Positions 50,973-60,722 of a DNA stretch of 64,000 bases are shown here, piece after piece. Under the pieces are notes generated by a model. It did not search any database, was not told the origin of the DNA, and worked only from the letters and a program-made list of their open reading frames with translations. Source of the DNA: Arabidopsis thaliana (taxonomy: Eukaryota; Streptophyta; Magnoliopsida; Brassicales; Brassicaceae); assembly GCF_000001735.4 (NCBI RefSeq), contig NC_003074.8:21335261-21399260 (forward strand). Reading direction: 5' to 3'. The stretch's first letter is position 1, and each line of letters begins with the position of its first letter. The translations under genes and the position numbers were made by a program.

Positions 50973-52028
50973 CTAGCTAGAATTTTTCAATGATGCTTCA
51001 ATCTGCTTGAGTTCTTTAGCTACTTGGATCATCTTTGGTCTGTCTTCATCTCTCTCCTTACAGCATCTCAAAGCCAGCACCACACATGCTTCCACTTGCA
51101 ACCTTTGACCACTTGTGATATCTTTCATCAACCTCGGATCTATCACTTCATCAAGCTTCCCATTCTCACATAACTCTCTCACTAAGCTAAGAATACCTTG
51201 GAGATCTCCATCAGAAATAGTCATGATAGCCGGTTTACCAGTAATAATAACCAGCAAACAGATTCCAAAGCTGTAGACATCTGTATATTCAGTCACAAAA
51301 CACGTCTTATGATATAATGGATCGATGTACCCAAATGTTCCTAGAACCCATTCAGCTTCTATTCTCGATTTTCCCTCAGGTAGAGATATTGAGAAGGATA
51401 AATCAGACAACTTTGCGGTCCAATTCTTGTCCAAGAAAACATGCATCGGTTTAACATCTCTATGTATGATGATCTTAGGGAATGCCGTGTGAAGATAAGT
51501 CACCGCATTAGCAATCTCTTTCCCAATCTTCAACCGTACACTCCACGGCAATAAAGATTCTTCACCATTAACTATAACACCTCCTCGCTGATTCATAGCT
51601 CCATGTTCTGCAAATTCAAACACAAGAACCGGAAAAGGAAACTCGAGACAACATCCTAAAAGTTGAAGAAAGTTACTGTGATTACTCATCCGAGCAGACA
51701 AGACAATGTCGTTGTAAACCTCTTTAACTCTATGTCGTTTTCCTGTAATCTCATCCTCTGAGAATCTCTTGATCATGTAAGATCTATCTTCAATTTCACC
51801 TCTATACCATTTATAGTATACATCTTGCGAGACAAAACAGCTAGAATCGAAATTGTTGGTGGCTTTCAATATCTGCTCAGGAGAAAAACTGCGAATAGGA
51901 ATGGATTTACCGTTACAATCAGCTACAAGTTCTCTTAAGAAGATGCTTCCGTTATCCAAGAACCACCTCTTCGCCTTGTCCTTTTCCTTCCTTGTCCCAG
52001 ATCCAGATTTCAGATACTGCTTCTTCAT
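50973..52028 (-). CDS. RKS1: RKS1 (ZRK1), pseudokinase adaptor of the ZAR1 immune receptor
   Basis: Intronless, 351 residues from ATG 52028 ([11 protein letters not shown]); codons upstream have no ATG. RKS1 underlies quantitative resistance to Xanthomonas campestris and, bound to the NLR ZAR1, recruits PBL2 that has been uridylylated by the effector AvrAC, triggering the ZAR1 resistosome. Sequence features: basic N terminus, [36 protein letters not shown], a weak N-lobe without a glycine loop, Lys kept in [17 protein letters not shown] (the loop Asn is His), and DLS in place of DFG. The activation segment [14 protein letters not shown] is well preserved. Identification rests on recognising the protein and its exact length. 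It shares a 477-base divergent promoter with the next kinase. Confidence 0.94.
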   Translation of the reverse strand: MKKQYLKSGSGTRKEKDKAKRWFLDNGSIFLRELVADCNGKSIPIRSFSPEQILKATNNFDSSCFVSQDVYYKWYRGEIEDRSYMIKRFSEDEITGKRHRVKEVYNDIVLSARMSNHSNFLQLLGCCLEFPFPVLVFEFAEHGAMNQRGGVIVNGEESLLPWSVRLKIGKEIANAVTYLHTAFPKIIIHRDVKPMHVFLDKNWTAKLSDLSFSISLPEGKSRIEAEWVLGTFGYIDPLYHKTCFVTEYTDVYSFGICLLVIITGKPAIMTISDGDLQGILSLVRELCENGKLDEVIDPRLMKDITSGQRLQVEACVVLALRCCKERDEDRPKMIQVAKELKQIEASLKNSS

Positions 52029-52222
52029 TAGTTCCTTTACCAAAGTATCAACCTTTTGTTGGCGAGATGAATAAAGAGGACACCTTTCTTACCTAAAAGC
52101 TTCTGAAGTGTCAAAAGCCATTTCTTTTCTGATCCCAAACGACTCTCGGTTGAAAACGGTGTGTCATAAGAAAGGAAGAAGCAATAAAAAGTCTTGGGTC
52201 AAGTTTCTGGGCCTATAGAAAA

Positions 52223-52310
52223 ATAAAGCCCAACTAAAAGCTCATAAGGTGGGAAAACAATATAAGCCCATCCAAAAGATAATAAGGTGGGAACACAAAA
52301 TAAGCCTAAC
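52223..52310. repeat. Tandem ~38-bp repeat in the divergent RKS1/ZRK3 promoter
   Basis: Two full units and a partial third begin at 52223, 52262 and 52300, each with ATAA(A)GCC(C/T)A, then CCAAAAG or ACTAAAAG, then (in units 1 and 2) ATAAGGTGGGAA. The AAGCCCA core is a site II-like element. The units lie midway between the two start codons (52028 minus, 52506 plus). Confidence 0.75.
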
Positions 52311-52505
52311 CAAAAAGTTTTCTACGACAGGCTGATGGATAACAGTTTGTATGGGATGTGAGGAGTCCCTATCAAAACACGTCAATGGTTGGAATTTGTT
52401 TCCAAATTTCAAATCGGGAAGAGTAGTAACTCAACATCTTGTATGCATTCAGATATTAAGTCTTTCTTGTTCAAAGAGGAAAACTGAAACAACAGTATTT
52501 GTTTG

Positions 52506-53585
52506 ATGAAATCGATGGTGAAGAAGTTGAAGCAGAGTCTGAGATCTGGATCGTTAGAGAAAAGGAAGGAAAAGGAAAAAGACATTCAGGAAGAAAAGTG
52601 GTTCTTAGACAACGGAAGCATCTTCTTGAAAGAACTTATTGCTGATTGTAACGGTAAATCCATTCCTATACGTAACTTTTCTTCTGACCAGATCTTGAAA
52701 GCTACAAGTAACTTCGGTTCCAGTTGTTTTGTAACCGCAGAGGGGTTTTATGTATGGTACAAAGGTATCATAGAAGATAGATCTTACATGATCAAGAGAT
52801 TCTCTGAGTATAAAGTTACTCAATACAGAGTAGCAGAGGTTTACAACGAAATTGTCTTGTCTGCTCGGATGAGCAACCACAACAACTTTCTTAAACTTAT
52901 AGGATTCTGTCTTGAGTTTAGTCTTCCGGTTCTTGTGTTTGAATATGCAGAACATGGAGTTTTGAATCACAGAGGAGGTGTTATAGTCAATGGGGAGGAA
53001 GTTATATTGCCTTTGAGTTTAAGGTTGAAGATTGGAAAGGAGATTGCAAATGCTGTGACTTATCTTCACATGGCATTCCCCAAGATCCTCATACATAGAC
53101 ACATTAAGCCAAGGAATGTTTTCTTGGACGAGAATTGGACCCCAAAGTTGTCTGATTTCTCTATCTCTATAAACCTCCCTGAGGGAAAATCAAGAATAGA
53201 AGTTGAATGTGTTCAGGGAACAATCGGGTACCTTGATCCAGTATATTATACCACGAAAATGGTGACGGAATATACCGACGTGTACAGCTTTGGAGTCTTC
53301 TTGATGGTTATTCTCACTGGTAAACCAGCACTTGCATCCACTAGCTCTGATGGGGACTACAAACATATTGCTAGCTACGTGAAAGGCTTTCATGAGAATG
53401 GGCAGCTTGATGGAGTAATAGATCCTAAGGTGATGGAAGACATTACAAGTGCTCAAAAAGTGCATGTGGAAGCGTGTGTGGTGTTGGCGCTGAGATGCTG
53501 CGAGCTGAGAGATGAAAACAGACCAAAGATGATCCAAATAGCTAAAGAACTCAAGCAGATTGAGACATTATTTCGGAGATCATAG
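52506..53585 (+). CDS. ZRK3: ZRK3-like pseudokinase next to RKS1
   Basis: Intronless, 359 residues from ATG 52506 ([16 protein letters not shown]). Strong similarity to RKS1 along the full length: [69 protein letters not shown]. The catalytic loop reads [12 protein letters not shown] (Asp of HRD is His) and the DFG position is DFS; the ATP-site Lys is kept. The activation segment is [18 protein letters not shown]3 is reported to work with ZAR1 in sensing a HopF-family effector. Assignment to ZRK3 relies on its place directly after RKS1 and is less certain than the family call. A decayed sister copy follows 30 bases downstream. Confidence 0.88.
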   Translation: MKSMVKKLKQSLRSGSLEKRKEKEKDIQEEKWFLDNGSIFLKELIADCNGKSIPIRNFSSDQILKATSNFGSSCFVTAEGFYVWYKGIIEDRSYMIKRFSEYKVTQYRVAEVYNEIVLSARMSNHNNFLKLIGFCLEFSLPVLVFEYAEHGVLNHRGGVIVNGEEVILPLSLRLKIGKEIANAVTYLHMAFPKILIHRHIKPRNVFLDENWTPKLSDFSISINLPEGKSRIEVECVQGTIGYLDPVYYTTKMVTEYTDVYSFGVFLMVILTGKPALASTSSDGDYKHIASYVKGFHENGQLDGVIDPKVMEDITSAQKVHVEACVVLALRCCELRDENRPKMIQIAKELKQIETLFRRS

Positions 53586-53612
53586 CTACAGATCCTCTCT
53601 GGTATTGTACTA

Positions 53613-54362
53613 TAAAGCCAAGTTCCAGACTATGGAGTGAAAGAGATTTACAATGACATTGTCTTGTGTGACCGCATGAGCAATCGCAGCAACTTTCTCA
53701 AGCTATTAGGATGTTGTCTCGAGTTTCCTTTTATGATTCTTGTGTTTCAAGATGCAGAACTTGGAGTTATGAACCATCGAGGAGCTATTAAGGTTAATGG
53801 GGAGGAAACTTTACTGCCGTGGAGTTTGCAAATGCATTGACTTATCTTCAGATGGCGTTTCCGAAGATCATCATACACAGAGATGTTAAGCCAGTGAGGA
53901 TTTTCTTGGATAAGAACTGGACCGCAATGCTGACCAATTTATCGTTTTCCAATCTCTCTTCCTGAGGGAAAAACAAGAATTGAAACTGAAAGAGTAATGG
54001 GAACAGTAGGGTACCTGGATCCATCCACGAAGTTTGTGACGGAATATACAGACGTGTACAGCTTTGGAGTCTTTTAGATGGTTGTTCTCACTGCTAGACC
54101 AGCTCTTGTCTCTGCTGGATTTGATGGGGAATACAGAGGTATTACTGGCTATGTGAAAGGCTTATACGAGAATGGGAAGCTCGATAAAGTAATTGATCGA
54201 ATGATGTTCAAAGACAATACAAATGGTCAAAGATCACAGGTGGAAGCATGCGTTGTACTTGCGTTGAGATGCTGTGAGGAAAGAGACGAAGACAGACCGA
54301 AGATGATCCAAGTAGCTAAGGAACTCAAGCGGATTGAAACATCACTGAAAGGTGTTAGCTAA
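53613..54362 (+). pseudogene. Decayed ZRK kinase (5' truncated, frameshifted, one nonsense codon)
   Basis: Homology to RKS1/ZRK3-type genes starts abruptly at [15 protein letters not shown], so the first ~90 codons are absent. After LLPWSL (about 53829) roughly 24 bases are missing, which shifts the frame into a stop (TGA 53838). Sense continues in another frame with [16 protein letters not shown] and an intact [13 protein letters not shown] further one-base shift occurs near 53950, three residues are lost at [12 protein letters not shown], and TAG interrupts GVF/MVVLT at about 54076. The C-terminal 94 codons are open and end TSLKGVS. It cannot encode a complete product. A tandem duplicate of the preceding gene is the likely origin. 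Confidence 0.92.
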
Positions 54363-55067
54363 ATACCTCTTCTCTGTTCTTGGACTGTGAAGTCAAAAAT
54401 GAAAAGAAAAAAAATCTTTCTGTAGTGTGAACTCAGATTTGTACATATAGCTATAACTCAGAGAAACTCGGAGACACATATAACTTGAACATTGACATTT
54501 GACCTTCCATGAATGTAGTGTGTTTTTCTATTTATGCTTGCCCTATAATGCCTAAAATGAAACATCTTCTACAATTACCAATATGTATTTCTGCATTTAT
54601 GTATCTATTTGGCTTGGATTCTTAATGCATTTTCCTGTTAAAAGTAAAAGTGGTTCTTGTTTTCATGATAAGTTATGTCTATGATATACCTTGCATGAAA
54701 ACTCAGCTGGAAGTAGATGTGATATTGGGCATTGTAAACCATCTTTGTAAGTTCTGAAACTAATAATGCAGAGCTTTGCAGTTTCATTATGACGCCATCA
54801 GGGCCAAACTGAAATCTAGCCATACATAACAACAAAAATACTAGAGAAAACTGAAAAACAGAGAAAGACCATATATAAGCATAGGCTTTTAGACAACTCT
54901 ACACAAAGTAGACTTTGTTTGGGTCGGACATAGAGGCTTTCACAAGTCTTTCTAACCCCTTAAACTCTTTGGCATCCTTCAGGTCCACAATCATATGCGT
55001 TCCAAACTTTCAAAAGTAATAAATTTGAAACTTGGCTATACAGTCTAAGAGTAGAGCTGATCTCTAG
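54363..55067. other. Intergenic between kinase pseudogene and next kinase (convergent)
   Basis: Only 3' flanking sequence. 54907-54929 is one arm of an inverted repeat whose other arm is at 56805-56827. No coding signal. Confidence 0.5.
54907..54929 (+). repeat. Left arm of inverted repeat around the 55-56 kb kinase
   Basis: AGTAGACTTTGTTTGGGTCG plus GAC, the reverse complement (one mismatch over 23 bases) of 56805-56827. Weaker similarity continues about 20 bases inward (CTTTCACAAG versus CTTTGACAAAG). Confidence 0.7.
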
Positions 55068-56135
55068 CTAGGATCTCAAAACATGATGTTCAATCCGCTT
55101 GAGTTCTTTAGCTACCTGAATCATCTTCGGTCTGTCTTCTACCCTCTCCTCGCAGCATCTCAGTGCAAGTAAAACGCATGCTTCCACCTGCAATCTTTGA
55201 GCACTTGTCATCTCTTTCATTATCATAGGATATACTATTTCATTGAGCTTCCCATTCTCAGCTAAGCCTTTCATATATCCAAGAATACCTACAGGATACC
55301 CATCAGATCCGGTGAAGTAAACCGATATACCAGTGATAACAACCATCAAAAAGACTCCAAAGCTGTACACATCCGTATATTCTGTCACAATTCTAGTTGC
55401 AAAGTATAATGGATCAAGGTAACCATATGTACCCAGCACGTCTTCCGCTTCTATCTGTGATTTTCCCTCTTCCAGCGATATTGAGAAAGATAAATCAGAC
55501 AACTTTGCAGTCCAATTATTGTCCAAGAAAACATGCAGTGGCTTCACATCTCTATATATGATGATCTTAGGAAACGCCATGTGAAGATAAGCCAAGGCAT
55601 TTGCAATCTCCTTCCCAATCTTCAACCTCAAACTCAAAGGCAATAAAGACTCTTCACCGTTAACCGTAATACCTCCTCGGTAATTCAAAACTCCATGCTC
55701 AGCAAATTCAAACACAAGAACAGGAAAAGGGAACTCAAGACAACATCCTAGTAGTTTAAGAAAGTTGTTGTGGTTGCTCATACGAGCAGACAAGACAATG
55801 TCTTTATAAACCTCACTTACTCTGTAATCAGTGACTTTATACTCAGAGAATCTCTTGATCATGTAAGATCTATCTTCGATTACACCTTTGTACCATATGT
55901 AGAACCCTTCTTCAGCTACAAAACAGCTTAAATCGAAATTCTTGGTGGCTTTACGAATCTGGGAAGAAGTAAAGCTACGTATAGGAATGGATTTACCATT
56001 ACAATCAACGATGAGCTCTTTTAAGAAGATACTTCCATTCTCTAAGAACCATCTTTCCTTCTTCATGCTTTTTTCCTTCTTTTTCCAGGACCCAGTTCTC
56101 AGATTTTGCTTCAATTTCTTCACCATCGATTCCAT
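55068..56135 (-). CDS. ZRK-type pseudokinase, RKS1-like
   Basis: Intronless, 355 residues from ATG 56135 ([16 protein letters not shown]), almost the same N terminus as the gene at 52506. Contains [53 protein letters not shown] and [32 protein letters not shown] reads YRD with Lys but the loop Asn is His (KPLHVFLD); DFG reads DLS. The activation segment [15 protein letters not shown] is intact. The C terminus is [18 protein letters not shown]. By gene order it would be AT3G57730. It is on the opposite strand to most of the cluster, and a short inverted repeat brackets it, consistent with a local inversion. Not separated here into a named ZRK. Confidence 0.9.
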
Positions 56136-56804
56136 TCAACAAATAGCGAAAATCCTGGGCGAAAGATCTGATTTTTTCTAACTTCAACTGAAAATCCACT
56201 CTTTAAACTTTCTGGGTGCATTACAAAGACAGCACCTTTTCCCGGCTTGAATACAGAAGACAAAACCCATCGTTGAAAATTCCACAGAACGAAATGATAG
56301 ACTCCTACCTTCTAGAACAGTGAGAGTGAGGTTCGGCAATTGACTTGGTCAGAGAGTAGGACTTGTCTCTCTTACTGTTGTGGTTGATTGGTTTTTCTGA
56401 TTCAATTTTGTGGTTGGTTTAATCAGAGGATTGTGAAGAGCTGATTTCCGGTTTAATGGTTTGGTGATGAACCGGAATTGAAGAGGCAAAGGAAACCTTC
56501 TTTCCGTGGGAGAGGGTCTTCTGTCCTTCAAAAACGGTCATTGCTCTTGTAAGTTGTGATTTGTGAATTGTAACAGAAAAGTTGAAAGAGATACTTCATT
56601 GTTAGAGGCTTAGAGCTAGATCTTGTATCTGTAACCTCGTACGTATTCTAGTGAATTTCCGGATCTATTTTGGCTGATTGATCTTGCTGAATTTTCATCT
56701 TTCTTTTGAGCTGAATCGAGTTGTTCTTCAGAGAGATTGAGAGTTTGTGAGTTTGCATTTGTTGTGAATTGAACTCAAATCGCAACTTTGTCAAAGTGTC
56801 TTAA

Positions 56805-56827
56805 GTCCGACCCAAATAAAGTCTACT
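56805..56827 (-). repeat. Right arm of inverted repeat around the 55-56 kb kinase
   Basis: GTCCGACCCAAATAAAGTCT plus ACT, complementary to 54907-54929 with one mismatch. See the left arm. Confidence 0.7.
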
Positions 56828-57093
56828 ACTAAAGCAAATTTCTTTGTATAGTGTCTAAAACTAAATAAGCAAAATGCTTTTGCAATTTTTACATGTTATG
56901 TTAAGCAGTTGCCTCTTAGTCAAAAACAAGAACAATGTAGTGTTGAATCTGAAGCAGAGAGTCTGCAATTTTGAAACCCATGTCGTAATATAGAAATTTC
57001 ATTTTTGCCGCCAAAAATAGAAATCGGTTATAAAAAGAAAGCATTCAAGCCAAAATTTCAAATATATATATGCTTATAGGAGGATTAAGCTTA

Positions 57094-57145
57094 GAATCAT
57101 CTTTGGTCTGTCTTCATTCCTCTCCTCGCAGCATCTCAGTGCCAA
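57094..57145 (-). pseudogene. 52-base fragment of a ZRK kinase C-lobe
   Basis: On the minus strand it reads [17 protein letters not shown], nearly identical to the corresponding segment of RKS1 and its relatives, with no homology on either side. It lies about 250 bases upstream of the next kinase start. Confidence 0.85.
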
Positions 57146-57395
57146 CTCAAGAATCAAACAGAAACAAAAAAAAAAAAAAAAAAAAGTCTTGACCTTTATA
57201 AGTTTGACCGAACTGTTTTAAATATTGTTCTGGGACCCAAAAGACAGCCGTTTTTTTTAATGTTTTTATTTGTGTTTCTTTGACCTCAAATGTTATAATC
57301 AAATCATACACTTTCCTTTGAACCATTCTAATCTTTTCACGAAAAAAAAGTTTCTTCTTGGGGAGAGGCTTTGATACTGATCCATCTGTGTATTG

Positions 57396-58484
57396 ATGAA
57401 TGATCAGAAGATGAGTTGTTGGAGGAAGAAGTCGAAGAAGAAGAACTCAGAAGCAAATCAACGGCAAAGATGGTTCCAAGAGAACGGGAAGGTACTCTTA
57501 GAAGATCTCATCGAGCTTTGCAATGGCAAATCCAATCCAATCAAAACCTTCTCTGCTGAAGAAATCCTCCAAGCCACCGATAACTTCAGCGAGAGCAATC
57601 TCGTGATTCGGTTCAACTTTATGTACAGAGGTATACTCCAAAACCGTCCTGTTTTGATCAAAAGAGCCACATGGAACTACTACAAATCTGATACATTAGA
57701 AAAGATCTGTCGTGACATAGCGGTCTCATCAATGGTTAGTGGTCACAAGAATTTCCTCAAATTGTTAGGATGTTGTCTTGAGTTTGAGCATCCGGTCTTA
57801 GTTTGCGAGTATGCAGAACGTATACCATTCAATACTCCAAACCCGGAAATGTTGTTACCGTGGAGAATGCGAATAAAGATTGCCAAAGAGATTGCGATTG
57901 CGGTTTCTTACCTTCACACCGCGTTGTCAAGAACTATGATTCATACGGATATACAACCTTTTAACATTTTCGTGGATTCCAATGGGACAGCAAAGCTAAG
58001 TGACTTTTGTCTTTGTATCGCAATTCCAGAAGGAGAGACATTTGTTAAGGTTCATGCTGATAGAGTAGAAGGAACATTAGATTATCTAGAGTATAACTAC
58101 GCGGCGACCGGATTGATCACCGAGTATACCGATGTTTTTAGCTTTGGAGTGTTGTTGCAAAACTTTTTCACAAGAACGTACGGAGTGGTTGATTGTTGTT
58201 GCAGTGAAGATGAGAGTCTATTTGAAGAGTTTGAAGACAAACAAAATGTAATGAATCTAAGGATTTCAGATAGGATATCCAAATTTGTGGAAGAGGGAAG
58301 AATCTTTGACATGTTGGATCCAAAAATGTTGGAAAGTATGGGTGATGATGAAACCGAAGAACACAAGATACGACGAATGAAAGCAGTCCTTATGCTCTCA
58401 CTCAGATGTACTGGTCATAGAGGTGATGTTCCAAAGATGATGGAAGTTGCCAAGGAACTAAAAAGGATTGAGAGATGGACATAG
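57396..58484 (+). CDS. ZRK-type pseudokinase upstream of ZED1
   Basis: Intronless, 362 residues from ATG 57396 (MNDQKMSCWRKKSKKK); an in-frame ATG at 57411 would give 357. Family core: [62 protein letters not shown]. The ATP-site Lys is kept (LIKRA). The HRD motif reads HTD and the loop HTDIQPFNIFVD lacks the catalytic-loop Lys; DFG reads DFC. A Cys run (DCCCSEDE) and acidic insert lie in the C-lobe (about 265-285). The C terminus is [15 protein letters not shown]. It is closest to the isolated gene at 9661-10731 and to that at 60723 (NPIK.FS, RDIA(V/I)[16 protein letters not shown]). By gene order AT3G57740. Confidence 0.9.
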   Translation: MNDQKMSCWRKKSKKKNSEANQRQRWFQENGKVLLEDLIELCNGKSNPIKTFSAEEILQATDNFSESNLVIRFNFMYRGILQNRPVLIKRATWNYYKSDTLEKICRDIAVSSMVSGHKNFLKLLGCCLEFEHPVLVCEYAERIPFNTPNPEMLLPWRMRIKIAKEIAIAVSYLHTALSRTMIHTDIQPFNIFVDSNGTAKLSDFCLCIAIPEGETFVKVHADRVEGTLDYLEYNYAATGLITEYTDVFSFGVLLQNFFTRTYGVVDCCCSEDESLFEEFEDKQNVMNLRISDRISKFVEEGRIFDMLDPKMLESMGDDETEEHKIRRMKAVLMLSLRCTGHRGDVPKMMEVAKELKRIERWT

Positions 58485-58789
58485 AGGAAACTTTTACAAA
58501 GTTTATTGTGTGCATTTGTATGAAGAGGGCTAACTGGTGGGCAGAGTAGCTACAGTTAACTTATTTGCTCAATGTGTAATATTTAAGAAGATGTGGATCA
58601 AATTGAAATATCTAATTATGGGAGTAGAATGTATATTATAAATGTATTGGGTCAATATTTAATAACTAAAACGACATGGATAAGATTATAATATCTAATT
58701 TGTCGGAATTTGACCACTCAGTAGTTGACTATCACAAATCAAGTTTGCTTCTTTGCAAAAGCCAAAGTTTCGAACTTTCTCCAATAGAG

Positions 58790-59794
58790 ATGAGCAAGAA
58801 CAATAAGAAGAAGAGAAGATGGGATTTGAAGAACGGAGGGATTCTATTAGAGGAGCTAATCGCTTCCTTCGACGGCAAAACCAATCCGATTCGTTGCTTC
58901 TCCTCCGATCAGATCCTTAAAGCTACCGACAATTTCTCCGAAAGCCGAATTATCTCCAGCTGGGGATACTTCATATGGTACAAAGGCGTAATCGAAGAAA
59001 GACAAGTTTCAATCAAGAAATGGTCGAGTCAAAATCTCTCAAGCTTCACAGAAGCGTATAGAGATATCTCTGTATCCTCTCAGATGAGTGGACACAAGAA
59101 CGCTTTAAAGCTTATAGGTTGTTGTTTGGAGTTTGATCTTCCAGCTTTAGTCTGTGAATACACAGAACACGGACCGCTTAATAGAGACGGAGGACTCTCA
59201 AGTGGAGTGGTTTTACCATGGAAAGTGAGATTGAAGATTGCTAAAGAGATAGCTAGTTCTGTGACTTATCTTCACACGGCGTTTCCAGAGACTATAGTCC
59301 ATCGGAATATAAATCCGACGAACATTTTCATTGATGAGAATTGGACGGCGAAGCTTTCTGATTTCTGGTTCTGTGTTGCAATACCAGAGGGGGAATTGTA
59401 TGTAGAAGATGATGTGAAAGGTGTGATTGGTTTTGTTGATCCGGACTATTACTGGACAATGAAAGTTACTGAGAAAGTGGATATTTATAGCTTTGGTGTT
59501 GTGATGTTGGTTTTGTTGTCTGGAAGAGCTGCTGTGTTTAATGGACCAGATGAGGCTCCTATGTCGCTTAATGATCATGTGTCTGAGGTAATGGAGAAAG
59601 GTGAGTTTGATGAGATTGTTGATAAAGAGATATGGAATGATTTGGGTGGGGATGATGATTTGGTTTTGAGACGGTCTCAGGTTAAAGCGTTTCTTAGATT
59701 AGCGTTGAGATGTGTAAGATATAAGAAGGAAGATCCAGTGAGTGGTATGCTTGAAGTTGCTAAAGAGCTCAAATTGATTGAGAAACTCTCTTGA
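58790..59794 (+). CDS. ZED1: ZED1 (ZRK5), pseudokinase decoy for HopZ1a and ZAR1 adaptor
   Basis: Intronless, 334 residues from ATG 58790 (MSKNNKKKRRW). Numbered from this Met, Thr falls at 125 (EYTEHGPL) and at 177 (INPTNIF), the residues reported to be acetylated by the Pseudomonas effector HopZ1a. This both identifies the gene and fixes the start; the frame is open to another ATG at 58676 that would add 38 residues. ZED1 binds ZAR1 and its acetylation triggers immunity. HRD reads HRN, the loop Lys is Asn (HRNINPTNIFID), DFG is DFW, and no glycine loop is seen; the VAIK-type Lys remains (SIKKW). The C terminus is MLEVAKELKLIEKLS. A 170-base tandem duplication lies in its 3' flank. Confidence 0.95.
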   Translation: MSKNNKKKRRWDLKNGGILLEELIASFDGKTNPIRCFSSDQILKATDNFSESRIISSWGYFIWYKGVIEERQVSIKKWSSQNLSSFTEAYRDISVSSQMSGHKNALKLIGCCLEFDLPALVCEYTEHGPLNRDGGLSSGVVLPWKVRLKIAKEIASSVTYLHTAFPETIVHRNINPTNIFIDENWTAKLSDFWFCVAIPEGELYVEDDVKGVIGFVDPDYYWTMKVTEKVDIYSFGVVMLVLLSGRAAVFNGPDEAPMSLNDHVSEVMEKGEFDEIVDKEIWNDLGGDDDLVLRRSQVKAFLRLALRCVRYKKEDPVSGMLEVAKELKLIEKLS

Positions 59795-60722
59795 TTAGTC
59801 TTCCTTGTCTTGTTAGTTTCTTCATACCTCTTGAAAGAATGATAACTTCTGAGAAGTTTTAGTGATGTCTCAATGTGTTTGAGTTCTTGTGTTAGTCTTT
59901 ATCTTGTACTATCAAGAACTCAAATGTCATATATTGAGCTTATTTTTTATTAATTCCATTATCGAATAAAGACATTTTTTTGGCCAGCCAGAGAGGGTAA
60001 CTTTACTCTCCTAAGTGTGAATTTTTTAGTGATGATGTCTCAATGTGTTTGAGTTCTTGCTGCTACCTGTCTTTGTATTTTTCTATCAAGAACTCAGATG
60101 TCAAATATTGAGATCATTTTCTTGATTGATTTCGTTCTCGGATAGTGGATAAGCCAAATAGATAGTAACTTTGCCTCCAGTGTGAACACATTTAGTCTCA
60201 TGTTGGTGCTCCTCAAAGTCAACACATTTCTTTAGCCGACTACATTACTCGCTTTGGTTAGTGGACCATACCCACTTTTTAGAGTAAACTATATTCAATT
60301 TTGATATGGCTTCCTTCCTTCTCTTATTCTGCAGCATTCATGGTGTTTTCGCTTCTGAGGTACAATTTCAATTCTGAGTTCAATTTCGTAGACATTATTA
60401 GAGGTTGGATTCCATTTCTTGTCTTCATATCTTTCTTTCCATTTTGGTGTTCATTAGCTTTCATTGATTGTGACAAAACTTATCAACTGCTGTTAAATAT
60501 TTCTAAGTTCCAGTCTTGTTCTGTGGAGAATAGAGATCGAGAAAGTGGGATTGTTTTTATTTGCTAGAGATCTAATCTACTTTTCTCCATTGCAGTACCA
60601 ATGATTTGAAATATTCTCTCTTTATTTCAGCTGTTGAGAGTGGATTAATGGAGTTCCTCTGAGGAGTTTACACACATTAAATCTGGTGCTCTTAAGGATA
60701 AATCTTGTAGAGAGTCTTTACG
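59795..60722. other. ZED1 3' flank, tandem repeat and next kinase promoter
   Basis: 59856-60195 is a tandem duplication (separate entry). After it comes AT-rich sequence with a short frame at 60301-60567 (hydrophobic, no known motif) that may lie in the 5' UTR or promoter of the next kinase. Confidence 0.5.
59856..60195. repeat. ~170-bp tandem duplication in the ZED1 3' flank
   Basis: Unit 1 (59856-60021) and unit 2 (60022-60195) share TTTTAGTGATG(ATG)TCTCAATGTGT, TTGAGTTCTTG, CTATCAAGAACTCA.ATGTCA, ATATTGAG and AGTAACTTT/GTGTGAA in the same order. Identity is roughly 75-80% by eye. The duplication includes an internal near-palindrome GAGTTCTTG / CAAGAACTC in each unit, a possible hairpin. 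Confidence 0.8.

Larger units (their letters stand above)
56136..57395. other. Intergenic, divergent promoter region with kinase fragment
   Basis: About 1.26 kb between divergent kinases. It holds the right inverted-repeat arm (56805-56827), a 52-base kinase fragment (57094-57145) and an A18-type run near 57170. The minus-strand frame 56349-56531 has no motif and probably lies in 5' UTR. Confidence 0.5.

Noticed and set aside
60301..60567. 88-codon hydrophobic frame before the 60723 kinase
   Set aside because: T-rich composition and no recognisable membrane-protein family; probably promoter or 5' UTR of the kinase.
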